Assembly (NCBI RefSeq): GCF_018687615.1
Contig: NZ_CP061299.1
Span: forward strand, 434,001-498,000
Direction of reading: 5' to 3'
Length of the DNA: 64,000 nucleotides
DNA from: Polynucleobacter sp. MWH-CaK5
GTDB taxonomy: Bacteria; Pseudomonadota; Gammaproteobacteria; Burkholderiales; Burkholderiaceae
Positions within the stretch are counted from its first letter, which is position 1, and every line of letters begins with the position of its first letter. The notes under the pieces are model-generated. The model did no database searches. It was given only the letters and a program-made list of their open reading frames with translations, and was not told the DNA's origin. Positions 34,770-42,229 of the stretch are shown in pieces. A program made the position numbers and the translations under genes.

Positions 34770-34927
34770 ACAGTATCTCCAAGGGCTAATTTTTAGCAAT
34801 TTTGTGTGTAAACCGCTATTTTGCCTTTTTTCCAGACCGAACTCACGTTAAAGGGATAAAGCCTTCAAAATACAGGGTAAAGTTGAGTGTATTAATCAAG
34901 ATTAGCCATAAAAGCAGAAAGAAATGA

Positions 34928-36175
34928 ATGTCAGTCGAGCAAGCGAATAATTGGGATGCCATTGTTATTGGTGGTGGTGCGGCTGGTTTATTTTGTGCAG
35001 GCGTGGCTGGTCAATTAGGGCAGAAAGTCCTGGTTTTGGACCATGCTGAAGTTTTGGGTGAAAAAATCAGGATCAGTGGTGGTGGTCGTTGTAATTTCAC
35101 GAACATGAATAGCTCGCCAGCCAACTTTCTTTCAATGAACCCTAATTTTGTTAAAAGTGCTTTATCCAGATATAAATCAAGTGACTTCATAGAACTGGTC
35201 AAGAGCTACAACATTCCATTTCATGAAAAGCACAAGGGTCAATTATTTTGTGACGTCTCTGCCAAGCAAATCATCGATCTTTTATTTGAAGAATGTAAAA
35301 AGGGTGGTGTGGTCATTAAAAACCCAGTGACAGTGACTAGCATTAAAAAGATTGACCAAGAGGAAGGTGCAACTCAAGAAAGCTATCCATGGTCAGTCGA
35401 GACATCTGCCGGGATTGAGAAAGCCAAGGCTATTGTGATGGCGACTGGTGGGCTGCCTGTGCCAGCCATCGGTGCCACTGACTATGCCCTTGATGTGGCC
35501 AAGCAATTCAATATGCCTGTGGTCAATGTCAGACCTGCTTTAGTTCCTTTGTCTTTCACTTCTGATGAGTTTGCTAATTTAAGTGAGTTATCGGGCTTGA
35601 GCGTTCCAGTGAAGGTGAAGTCTGGAACAAAGTCTCAGCGTTATGGAACGTGCCAATTTGATGAGGATTTATTACTCACGCACAAGGGGCTTTCTGGCCC
35701 TGCGATTCTTCAGGGCAGTAGTTATTGGCATGAGGGAGAAGCCATTCATATCAACTGGTTCAATGATGTTGATATTGATGAACTGTTTGAGGATGATGTT
35801 AACCGTTTGAAACTCACTGAAAACATTTTGGGTGCTGTGTTGCCACAACGCTTGGCCAAAGCATTTGCCGAGCAAAAGAATTTGATGGGGCGCAAGTGGG
35901 CTGAAGTTGGTAAGAAAGATCGTCAAGCTTTAAAAGACCTGTTGACCAATTGGGCGGTCAAACCTGCGGGCACCTTGGGCTGGAAAAAGGCCGAAGTGAT
36001 GTTGGGTGGCGTTGATACAAAAGCCTTAGATGGTCAAACCATGATGTCTAAAGAGAATTCTGGTTTGTACTTTATCGGAGAGTGTGTGGATGTGACTGGT
36101 CATTTAGGCGGACACAACTTTCAGTGGGCATGGGCCAGTGGCTTTGTCTGCGCACACTCATTAGCAAGGAAATAA
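34928..36175 (+). CDS. FAD-dependent oxidoreductase of the BaiN/YhiN (HI0933) family
   Basis: A 415-residue flavoprotein. The dinucleotide-binding motif is VIGGGAAGLFCAGVAGQLG, followed by the family signature GEKIRISGGGRCNFTN, an ATGG second FAD motif and the C-terminal GECVDVTGHLGGHNFQWAWASG. Physiological substrates for most members are unknown; some reduce bile-acid intermediates. It overlaps the convergent beta-CASP gene by 15 bp at the stop codons. Confidence 0.9.
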   Translation: MSVEQANNWDAIVIGGGAAGLFCAGVAGQLGQKVLVLDHAEVLGEKIRISGGGRCNFTNMNSSPANFLSMNPNFVKSALSRYKSSDFIELVKSYNIPFHEKHKGQLFCDVSAKQIIDLLFEECKKGGVVIKNPVTVTSIKKIDQEEGATQESYPWSVETSAGIEKAKAIVMATGGLPVPAIGATDYALDVAKQFNMPVVNVRPALVPLSFTSDEFANLSELSGLSVPVKVKSGTKSQRYGTCQFDEDLLLTHKGLSGPAILQGSSYWHEGEAIHINWFNDVDIDELFEDDVNRLKLTENILGAVLPQRLAKAFAEQKNLMGRKWAEVGKKDRQALKDLLTNWAVKPAGTLGWKKAEVMLGGVDTKALDGQTMMSKENSGLYFIGECVDVTGHLGGHNFQWAWASGFVCAHSLARK

Positions 36176-37573
36176 ATCACCTTTTTGGGGAATGATCACA
36201 TTTTCCCAATGTAATTCTTGTTTGATCACTGCTGCAAAATTTGAGCTTGCGTGAGATTCACCATGAATCACAAACACTTTAGCTGGGGCAGATTTAAATC
36301 CCTTAAGCCATCTCAACAAGCCTGCCTGATCAGCGTGAGCTGATAAGCCACCAATGGTGTGTACAGAGGCTTTAACAAACACTTCTTTGCCAAGCACTTT
36401 CACAGGATTTACTTTGTCGACCAAACGTCTTCCTAAGGTTCCCATGGCCTGAAAGCCTGTGATGACGATGGCATTTTGACTTTGCGGTAAGTTCCAGTTC
36501 AAGTGATGAACCACTCTGCCAGCTTCACACATGCCGCTGGCAGAAATAATGATGGCGCCACCTTTGATTCGGTTCAAGGCCTTTGACTCTTCTACATCCG
36601 CCACAAATTTAAGATCGACAGCTTGATGATTCTTAGAAAACCACTCCAAGGTATCTTGAGCTTGTTCATCGAGTTCATCAAAATACTTTTCAGTGAGATG
36701 AGTGGCTGCTGTGGCCATTGGGGAGTCTAGCCAAATGTTGAGGTGGGGCAAACGCTTTTGGCGAACCAGCTCAATCAACATCAAAAGTATTTCTTGGGCG
36801 CGACCCACGGCAAAGGCAGGCATCACAATATTGCCACCATGTTTCATGGTTTCTGAGATAACCGATACCAGCTCATCTTTGGTGTCATTTAGGGTGCGAT
36901 GCAAGCGATCGCCATAGGTTGATTCAACTAATAGGATATCGGCAGATTCAATTAAATCAGGGTCTGGCATCAAAGGCTGACCAAACATACCCAAATCACC
37001 TGAAGCCACAACTCGTTTCTTTTTATCCTCTTGTTCAACATCAATCACTGCGATGGCTGAGCCCAAAATATGACCAGCATTTCTGAAGTGAGCTTGAATG
37101 CCATCGATGGGCTCAAATACTTGCCCATAGTCATAGGCTTTTAATTGGGCGAGACATTCGTTGGCTTGTTTGACGCTGTACAGTACCTGAGGTAAGTCAC
37201 CGCGCCATTTGCCTAATTTTTGTTTTCTTTCGGCTCGCTCAAAATCACTTTCTTGAATGTGCGCACTGTCGAGCAGCAGAATCTTTAATAATGCTTGAGT
37301 TGCTTTGGTGCAATAGATGGTGCCTTTGAATCCCTCTGCACATAAGCGGGGAAGTAGACCGCTGTGATCGATGTGGGCATGAGTCAAAATCACAAAGTCA
37401 AGATCTGCTGGATTAAAAGGAAGGGCTTCTAAGTTTTTTTCATCAGCATCTCTGCCACCTTGAAACATCCCGTAATCAATCATGAAGCAAAACTTTTTGC
37501 CCTTGATTTCACCTTCAAGGTAATGGCGAGATCCAGTGACTTCTCCTGCTGCTCCGAAAAACTTGATGTGCAT
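36161..37573 (-). CDS. MBL-fold beta-CASP RNA-processing hydrolase
   Basis: A 470-residue metallo-beta-lactamase-fold protein of the CPSF/Ysh1-like group. Zinc motifs are LTHAHIDHSGLLPRL, the later GHILGSA, the SGD region, and beta-CASP elements including VESTYGDR, the SASGMCEAGR block and the C-terminal HGESHASSNF; an SAHAD motif completes the set. It probably acts as an RNA endo- or exonuclease in the cytoplasm; the target is unknown. AGGAAAAG precedes ATG 37573. Confidence 0.9.
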   Translation of the reverse strand: MHIKFFGAAGEVTGSRHYLEGEIKGKKFCFMIDYGMFQGGRDADEKNLEALPFNPADLDFVILTHAHIDHSGLLPRLCAEGFKGTIYCTKATQALLKILLLDSAHIQESDFERAERKQKLGKWRGDLPQVLYSVKQANECLAQLKAYDYGQVFEPIDGIQAHFRNAGHILGSAIAVIDVEQEDKKKRVVASGDLGMFGQPLMPDPDLIESADILLVESTYGDRLHRTLNDTKDELVSVISETMKHGGNIVMPAFAVGRAQEILLMLIELVRQKRLPHLNIWLDSPMATAATHLTEKYFDELDEQAQDTLEWFSKNHQAVDLKFVADVEESKALNRIKGGAIIISASGMCEAGRVVHHLNWNLPQSQNAIVITGFQAMGTLGRRLVDKVNPVKVLGKEVFVKASVHTIGGLSAHADQAGLLRWLKGFKSAPAKVFVIHGESHASSNFAAVIKQELHWENVIIPQKGDLFPC

Positions 37574-37604
37574 TCTTTTCCTATGGCCTGTTTGGCTTAA
37601 TTGC

Positions 37605-38156
37605 TCAATTGCCTAATGATTGCTTGAGGGTTGTTACGATCGAATCAATGTCATTGATCACTACAGCGCCTTTGAGATGATCGCCATTCAAAAACCCATG
37701 TTCATCTGCCTGCTTTAAGAAAGACAATAACTGGTCGTAATAGTTACCCCAATTGGCAATGATGATTGGTTTATTGTGAGCTCCAACTTGTAGACCAGTC
37801 CAAACTTCAAATAACTCATCAAGAGTGCCAAGACCACCGGGCAAAATTAAAAAAGCATCTGATCTTTCCATCATCATGCGTTTTCTTTCGATGATGTCAT
37901 CGACCACATGCAATTCAGTCAGTTGTTGTTGAATTGGTTCTCGTGAGGTCAGGCCTTTGGGGATGATTCCAATCACTGAGCCATTGGCTTCAATCGCGGC
38001 TTTGGCAACTGCACCCATCAGACCTAAACGGCCACCACCAAAGACAATGCCAAATCCTGCATAACTGAGTTCTCTACCGACTTCTGCAGTTTTAGCAATC
38101 ATGTCTAAATTATTGCCGTCGCGTGAGCCGCAAAATATACAAATGTTTTTCTTCAT
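37605..38156 (-). CDS. LOG-family nucleoside 5'-monophosphate phosphoribohydrolase
   Basis: A 183-residue Rossmann-fold protein of the LOG/TIGR00730 group, with FCGSRDGNN, the GGGRLGLMG loop and the catalytic PGGLGTLDELFE motif (PGGxGTxxE). Members cleave AMP or cytokinin ribotides to free base and ribose 5-phosphate; in bacteria a purine-salvage role is most likely. It lies downstream of no obvious partner and is divergent from crcB. Confidence 0.9.
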   Translation of the reverse strand: MKKNICIFCGSRDGNNLDMIAKTAEVGRELSYAGFGIVFGGGRLGLMGAVAKAAIEANGSVIGIIPKGLTSREPIQQQLTELHVVDDIIERKRMMMERSDAFLILPGGLGTLDELFEVWTGLQVGAHNKPIIIANWGNYYDQLLSFLKQADEHGFLNGDHLKGAVVINDIDSIVTTLKQSLGN

Positions 38157-38259
38157 GCCTCAAGGATAATCTACTTCGAACACCATTTTGAGTATAGGGG
38201 TGTCTCAGAGTAAGATTTAGGTATTGGTCATGTTGCCAATCAATATTCAAGGGTATTAA

Positions 38260-38637
38260 ATGCTTTCATCCATTTTGGCAATCAGTGCAGGAGCTTCATT
38301 GGGAGCGGTTTTGCGCTGGCTGTTAGGCTTAGGCTTGAATGCTGTTTGGGCAACCATGCCATTGGGTACTTTGGCGGCTAACTTGATAGGTGCCTACTTG
38401 GTTGGTTTCTTGATGAGCCTCTTGGAGGCGCATGCAGGATTGTCAGCCGAATGGAAACTGTTTTTGATCACAGGTTTTCTAGGTGGTTTGACCACCTTCT
38501 CAACCTTCAGCGCGGAAGTGGTGGCTATTTTGCAATCAGGCGCCTATGTGCGTGCATTTGCCACTGTTTCACTTCACCTCCTTGGCTCGTTAGCTTTGAC
38601 CATTTTGGGCATGGCTAGTTACCAATGGTTGAAATAA
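38260..38637 (+). CDS. crcB: Fluoride channel FluC/CrcB
   Basis: A 125-residue four-helix inner-membrane protein that exports fluoride as a dual-topology dimer. The hallmarks GAVLRW, GTLAANLIGAYLVGFL and GGLTTFSTFSAE (Phe-box and Na+ site) are intact. AAGGG lies before the ATG. The 103-nt leader does not show a fluoride riboswitch that I can recognise. The ABM-domain gene follows 28 nt downstream. Confidence 0.95.
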   Translation: MLSSILAISAGASLGAVLRWLLGLGLNAVWATMPLGTLAANLIGAYLVGFLMSLLEAHAGLSAEWKLFLITGFLGGLTTFSTFSAEVVAILQSGAYVRAFATVSLHLLGSLALTILGMASYQWLK

Positions 38638-38665
38638 TTATTTTAAAAACTCTAAGGACAAAAGA

Positions 38666-38965
38666 ATGATTTTAGAAATTGTTGATATCAGTATCGATCC
38701 AGCTAAAAAAGCTGATTTTGAAAAAGCAGTGGCAGTGGGTGTTGCTGATGCAATTGCTCCAGCAAAAGGCTTTTGTGGCTACAAATTAAATGCTGGGATT
38801 GAAAAGCCAGGTCGTTATATTTTGATGATTTACTGGACTACCCTTGAAAATCACACGGTTGACTTTAGAGAGTCAGAAGCGTTTACGCGTTGGAGAGGTC
38901 ATGTGGGACCATTTTTCTTGAGCCCACCAAATGTTGAGCACTTCACTTTGGCGCACAAGTCTTAA
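38666..38965 (+). CDS. Antibiotic-biosynthesis-monooxygenase (ABM) domain protein
   Basis: A 99-residue small ferredoxin-like-fold protein with the ABM-domain pattern: IDPAKKADFEKAV, GFCGYKLNAGIEKPGRYILMIYWTTLENHT and FRESEAFTRWR, then a Pro-rich tail. Members include quinol or haem monooxygenases, but most are uncharacterised and no active-site residue can be named. AAGGAC precedes the ATG. It probably shares a transcript with crcB. Confidence 0.82.
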   Translation: MILEIVDISIDPAKKADFEKAVAVGVADAIAPAKGFCGYKLNAGIEKPGRYILMIYWTTLENHTVDFRESEAFTRWRGHVGPFFLSPPNVEHFTLAHKS

Positions 38966-38994
38966 TTGTTGTCTCAAATTATTGAGTTGAAGAC

Positions 38995-39876
38995 TTAGGC
39001 TTTCTGAATGAGAGTTGTGATTTTGTGTGTCATTTGAACATCACACATATCCAACTCTCCGTAAATAGGCATCGCATTACTTGGGTCTGGCGCAGCTGCT
39101 AAAGGAATATGTCCTTCAGTGGCAAGTAGGCCAGAAGTTGGGTCGATGCCAACCCATCCAGCTCCTGGAATAAAGACTTCACACCAAGCATGAAGCTCCG
39201 CAACATTTTCTTGGCTTTCCGCAGGACTGTTTAAATTGTGCCAATCTGCGTTCGCCTCAATCAGATAACCTGAAACAAAGCGTGCAGCAATGCCCATGTG
39301 GCGGCATAACTGCACCAATAACCAAGTAGAGTCTCTGCAAGATCCAGAATTTAGTTGAAGCGTTTCTTCGATCGATTGAACGCCTGGTTCATGCCTAATC
39401 ATATAGCGCACCCTATTGAAAACAAGTTGATTGAGGTAAACAACATATTCAATCGTGCGTCTTTTTTCTTGTGGGATGGTTTTGATGAATTCTTGAAGCA
39501 ATGGTCCAGAAGGCTCAGTCTCTAAATATGGAGATAGACCAGCCATCAGGTTCGCATCGTATTTAAAAGGGTGGTGTTCAGCTGATGGTTCAACAAAAAA
39601 ATCAAATGGGTTGATTGTTTGTAAGTCTGCCGTTAATTCAACATTGATTTCAAATGAATTGGTTTTTTCGGTAAACACCAATCTGGCCACGTGATTGGAA
39701 AAAGGATCTTGCTGCCAGTTAATGAAGTAAGTCGATGGCTTGATATTTAACTGATATGAGCTGATAGGTGTCCTGCAGTGAGGGGCAGGTCTCAGTTTGA
39801 TCAATTGGGGTCCCAATTGAACTGTCTGGCTGTATTGGTAATGGGTGACGTGCTTTAGAGATACTTTCATGTTCAT
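38995..39876 (-). CDS. Stand-alone transglutaminase-like cysteine protease-fold protein
   Basis: A 293-residue protein with the bacterial transglutaminase N-domain (VSLKHVTHYQYSQTVQLGPQLIKLRPAPHCRTP) and the papain-like triad: Cys in NSGSCRDSTWLLVQLC, His in LHAWCEVFIPGAGWVG and Asp in IDPTSGLLATEGHIPLA. It closely resembles the N-terminal third of the ~1,100-residue transglutaminase-DUF2126 proteins of proteobacteria, but the frame ends right after this domain and no DUF2126 segment follows. It may be a protease or amide-processing enzyme. No signal peptide is seen. Substrate is unknown. Confidence 0.85.
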   Translation of the reverse strand: MNMKVSLKHVTHYQYSQTVQLGPQLIKLRPAPHCRTPISSYQLNIKPSTYFINWQQDPFSNHVARLVFTEKTNSFEINVELTADLQTINPFDFFVEPSAEHHPFKYDANLMAGLSPYLETEPSGPLLQEFIKTIPQEKRRTIEYVVYLNQLVFNRVRYMIRHEPGVQSIEETLQLNSGSCRDSTWLLVQLCRHMGIAARFVSGYLIEANADWHNLNSPAESQENVAELHAWCEVFIPGAGWVGIDPTSGLLATEGHIPLAAAPDPSNAMPIYGELDMCDVQMTHKITTLIQKA

Positions 39877-39919
39877 TCAATTATCAATGCAAGTCTTATG
39901 CCAAAGTCAGTCAGTTAAT

Positions 39920-39947
39920 AAAAAAGGGCTTAAAAGAGTTAAGCCCC
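39920..39947 (-). terminator. Intrinsic terminator after trhP
   Basis: Read on the minus strand, GGGCTTAA and TTAAGCCC form a stem with a 5-base loop, followed by TTTTTTATT. It lies 35-62 nt after the trhP stop and ahead of the transglutaminase-like gene. Confidence 0.9.
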
Positions 39948-39981
39948 TTTAAGCCCTATCAGAATACCAGTCAATTGATGA

Positions 39982-41283
39982 TCAGGCTTCCATGATTGGG
40001 ATTTGCTCAATCTTAGATGCATTTTCTTGCTCAACATAACGCGCAATGAAGGCACCATTGCTGTTCATTGGAAGTTTTGCCCAAACTGTATAGCCTGCGC
40101 CCGGTACTACGCGCATCGGCTCACCTTTTTGACTGAAAATTTCTTCAATTACAAAGTCGGTATTGCCGCTTGGCTGAATGATTTCTAATTTATCGCCAAC
40201 AGAGAAGCGGTTTTTCACTTCAATCTTGACCAATTGTTTTTCATTATCAACATCAATCACGTTGCCAACATAAAGGCTGCGACCTGAGAGTGAGAAGCCG
40301 CGCAAATAATTTTGCTGGTCTTTGTCTGGGTGACGGACATAGAAGCCATCGGTATAGCCGCGATTGGCCAAACCTTCTAGGTGACCCATCAACACTGGAT
40401 TAAATGGACGGCCAGCCACAGCATCGTCAATTGCAGAGCGATAGGCTTGAGCTGTTCTTGCCACGTAGTAAGGGGATTTGGTTCTGCCTTCAATCTTGAA
40501 AGAGTCAATGCCCATTTCTGTGAGGCGTTGAACGTGTTCAATCGCACGCAAATCTTTTGAGTTCAAAATGTATGTGCCGTGCATGTCTTCTTCGATCGGC
40601 ATCCATTCGCCTGGGCGATTGCCTTCTTCTAGAAGGTAGATGTCACCAGTCGCATCTTCATCAGCTTTGGCTACTTTGTAGTCCCAGCGACATGAGTTGG
40701 TGCATGTGCCTTGGTTAGGGTCGCGGTGGTTGAAGTAACCAGACAATAAGCAACGACCAGAGTAAGCAATGCACAAAGCGCCGTGAATGAATACTTCAAC
40801 TTCCATTTCTGGGCAATCTTGACGAACTGCTTCGATTTCATCAAGAGACAGTTCTCTTGAGAGGATCACTCGGCTCACGCCGACTGAACGCCAAAACTTT
40901 GCAGCATGACCATTCACTGTGTTCGCTTGAACTGATAAATGGATTGGCATGTCTGGCCAGTTTTCTCTGACCAACATGATCAAACCAGGATCTGACATGA
41001 TCAATGCATCTGGTTTAAGAGCAATCACAGGCTCCATGTCTTTGACATAGGTGCGTGTTTTTGCGCCATGAGGGAAGATGTTTGAAACCAGGTAAAAGTT
41101 CTTACCTTGAGCGTGAGCTGTCTCAATGCCTTCGCGCAAAACTTCAATGTTGCCAAAGTCATTATTGCGAACACGCAATGAGTATCTTGGCTGACCAGCA
41201 TAAACAGCCGTCGCACCGAAGTCGAAGGCGGTATTGAGCATGGTCAGGCTACCAGCAGGAGCTAAAAGTTCAGGTGTTTTCAT
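39982..41283 (-). CDS. trhP: tRNA uridine-34 hydroxylation protein TrhP (U32 peptidase family)
   Basis: A 433-residue member of the U32 family (formerly yegQ), needed for prephenate-dependent 5-hydroxyuridine formation at tRNA position 34. It begins PELLAPAGSLTML and contains VSVQANT-like HLSVQANTVN, the U32 signature EVFIHGALCIAYSGRCLLSGYF and the Fe-S-type cysteines in GTCTNSCRWDYKV. Length is normal. A TAAAAT box ends 7 nt before the ATG with no ribosome site, suggesting a leaderless transcript. Confidence 0.93.
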   Translation of the reverse strand: MKTPELLAPAGSLTMLNTAFDFGATAVYAGQPRYSLRVRNNDFGNIEVLREGIETAHAQGKNFYLVSNIFPHGAKTRTYVKDMEPVIALKPDALIMSDPGLIMLVRENWPDMPIHLSVQANTVNGHAAKFWRSVGVSRVILSRELSLDEIEAVRQDCPEMEVEVFIHGALCIAYSGRCLLSGYFNHRDPNQGTCTNSCRWDYKVAKADEDATGDIYLLEEGNRPGEWMPIEEDMHGTYILNSKDLRAIEHVQRLTEMGIDSFKIEGRTKSPYYVARTAQAYRSAIDDAVAGRPFNPVLMGHLEGLANRGYTDGFYVRHPDKDQQNYLRGFSLSGRSLYVGNVIDVDNEKQLVKIEVKNRFSVGDKLEIIQPSGNTDFVIEEIFSQKGEPMRVVPGAGYTVWAKLPMNSNGAFIARYVEQENASKIEQIPIMEA

Positions 41284-41290
41284 AGGGCGT

Positions 41291-41296
41291 ATTTTA
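41291..41296 (-). promoter_or_regulatory. Candidate -10 box of trhP (possible leaderless start)
   Basis: On the minus strand TAAAAT is followed by 7 nt (ACGCCCT) and then the trhP ATG, so the predicted transcription start coincides with the start codon. No Shine-Dalgarno sequence is present. Confidence 0.5.
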
Positions 41297-41434
41297 GGCG
41301 TTTTCAGGGCTTTTTGCCCGTTAAGCCAGTCTTTTGCCTAGGGGTATTTCAGATTGTGAGCAAAACAAGCGCTCAATCTGCTCAAAATACTTAAAAAAGA
41401 AGATAAAAGGCTTGGATCGATAGCTCTGAGCTAT

Positions 41435-42169
41435 CTAGAATTTCTCATTGGGCCCCAAGTGGCGCCATTGGCCAACAGGGAGATTGCCCAGAGGTATTTG
41501 TCCAATACGAATGCGTTTTAGACCAATCACTTTTAAGCCAACCAATTCGCACATGCGACGAATTTGACGTTTTTTGCCTTCACGTAAAACAAAGCGCAAT
41601 TGATCGGTGTTTTGCCAACTGACTTTGGCTGGCTTCAAAGCTTCATCATCGAGTTTCAAGCCATGATTGAGCAGTCGTAAACCTTCTGCAGTCAAAGTGC
41701 CTTCGACTCGTACCAAATATTCTTTTTCGATTGGGCTGTTTTCACCAATCAAAAGTTTTGCAATGCGACCATCTTGAGTGAGCACCAGTAAGCCGCTTGA
41801 GTCGATGTCCAAACGACCAGCAGGTGCTAGACCGCGGGTATTGAATTTGCCAGGAAGATTGGCTGACAACTGATGCACAAATTGATTTTCTGGTGTGATC
41901 AGAGAAGCAGCAGGTTTGTACTCTCTGTCTTCATCAAAGTGAGAGATATACCCAACTGGTTTATTGAGAATGATGGTGTAGCGACGAGCTTGTTGTGCAA
42001 TCGCTGCTTTCTTTAATTCGATTTTTTGATTTGGAAAGGCTCTTGCGCCCAATTCGCTGACAACTTCGCCATCCACCAATACCAAGCCTTGCTCGATATA
42101 GTTATCAGCTTCGCGTCTTGAGCAAATTCCTTGCTCAGACATTAGTTTTGAAATGCGTACTTTTTCCAC
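41435..42169 (-). CDS. rluF: 23S rRNA pseudouridine synthase, RluF-like
   Basis: A 244-residue enzyme with an N-terminal S4 RNA-binding domain (RISKLMSEQGICSRREADNYIEQGLVLVDG) and the RsuA/RluB/E/F catalytic domain, whose motif is APAGRLDIDSSGLLVLTQDG with the catalytic Asp in GRLD. The C-terminal REGKKRQIRRMCELVGLKVIGLKRIRIG is typical. RluF modifies U2604 (and U2605 partly) of 23S rRNA; RluF is preferred to RluE because the S4 domain is present. The start is a GTG at 42169 behind a GATAAT box and no ribosome site. A weak GATAGCT/AGCTATC inverted repeat at 41419-41435 touches the stop. Confidence 0.88.
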   Translation of the reverse strand: MEKVRISKLMSEQGICSRREADNYIEQGLVLVDGEVVSELGARAFPNQKIELKKAAIAQQARRYTIILNKPVGYISHFDEDREYKPAASLITPENQFVHQLSANLPGKFNTRGLAPAGRLDIDSSGLLVLTQDGRIAKLLIGENSPIEKEYLVRVEGTLTAEGLRLLNHGLKLDDEALKPAKVSWQNTDQLRFVLREGKKRQIRRMCELVGLKVIGLKRIRIGQIPLGNLPVGQWRHLGPNEKF

Positions 42170-42176
42170 AGGGGTG

Positions 42177-42182
42177 ATTATC
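42177..42182 (-). promoter_or_regulatory. Candidate -10 box of rluF (possible leaderless GTG start)
   Basis: GATAAT on the minus strand ends 7 nt before the GTG start codon; CACCCCT lies between. The predicted transcription start is the G of GTG. No ribosome site is visible. Confidence 0.45.
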
Positions 42183-42229
42183 GCTTACTTGCTGAGTCGT
42201 AGCCAAAATGATGGATGTCATCCAGATCA

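Noticed and set aside
38157..38259. Possible fluoride riboswitch before crcB
   Set aside because: I looked for the conserved GGNGAUGG...CC pattern of the crcB motif in the 103-nt leader and did not find it; only a normal ribosome site is visible.
41419..41435. GATAGCT/AGCTATC inverted repeat as a terminator of rluF
   Set aside because: The stem is short, overlaps the stop codon and is not followed by a T run on the minus strand.
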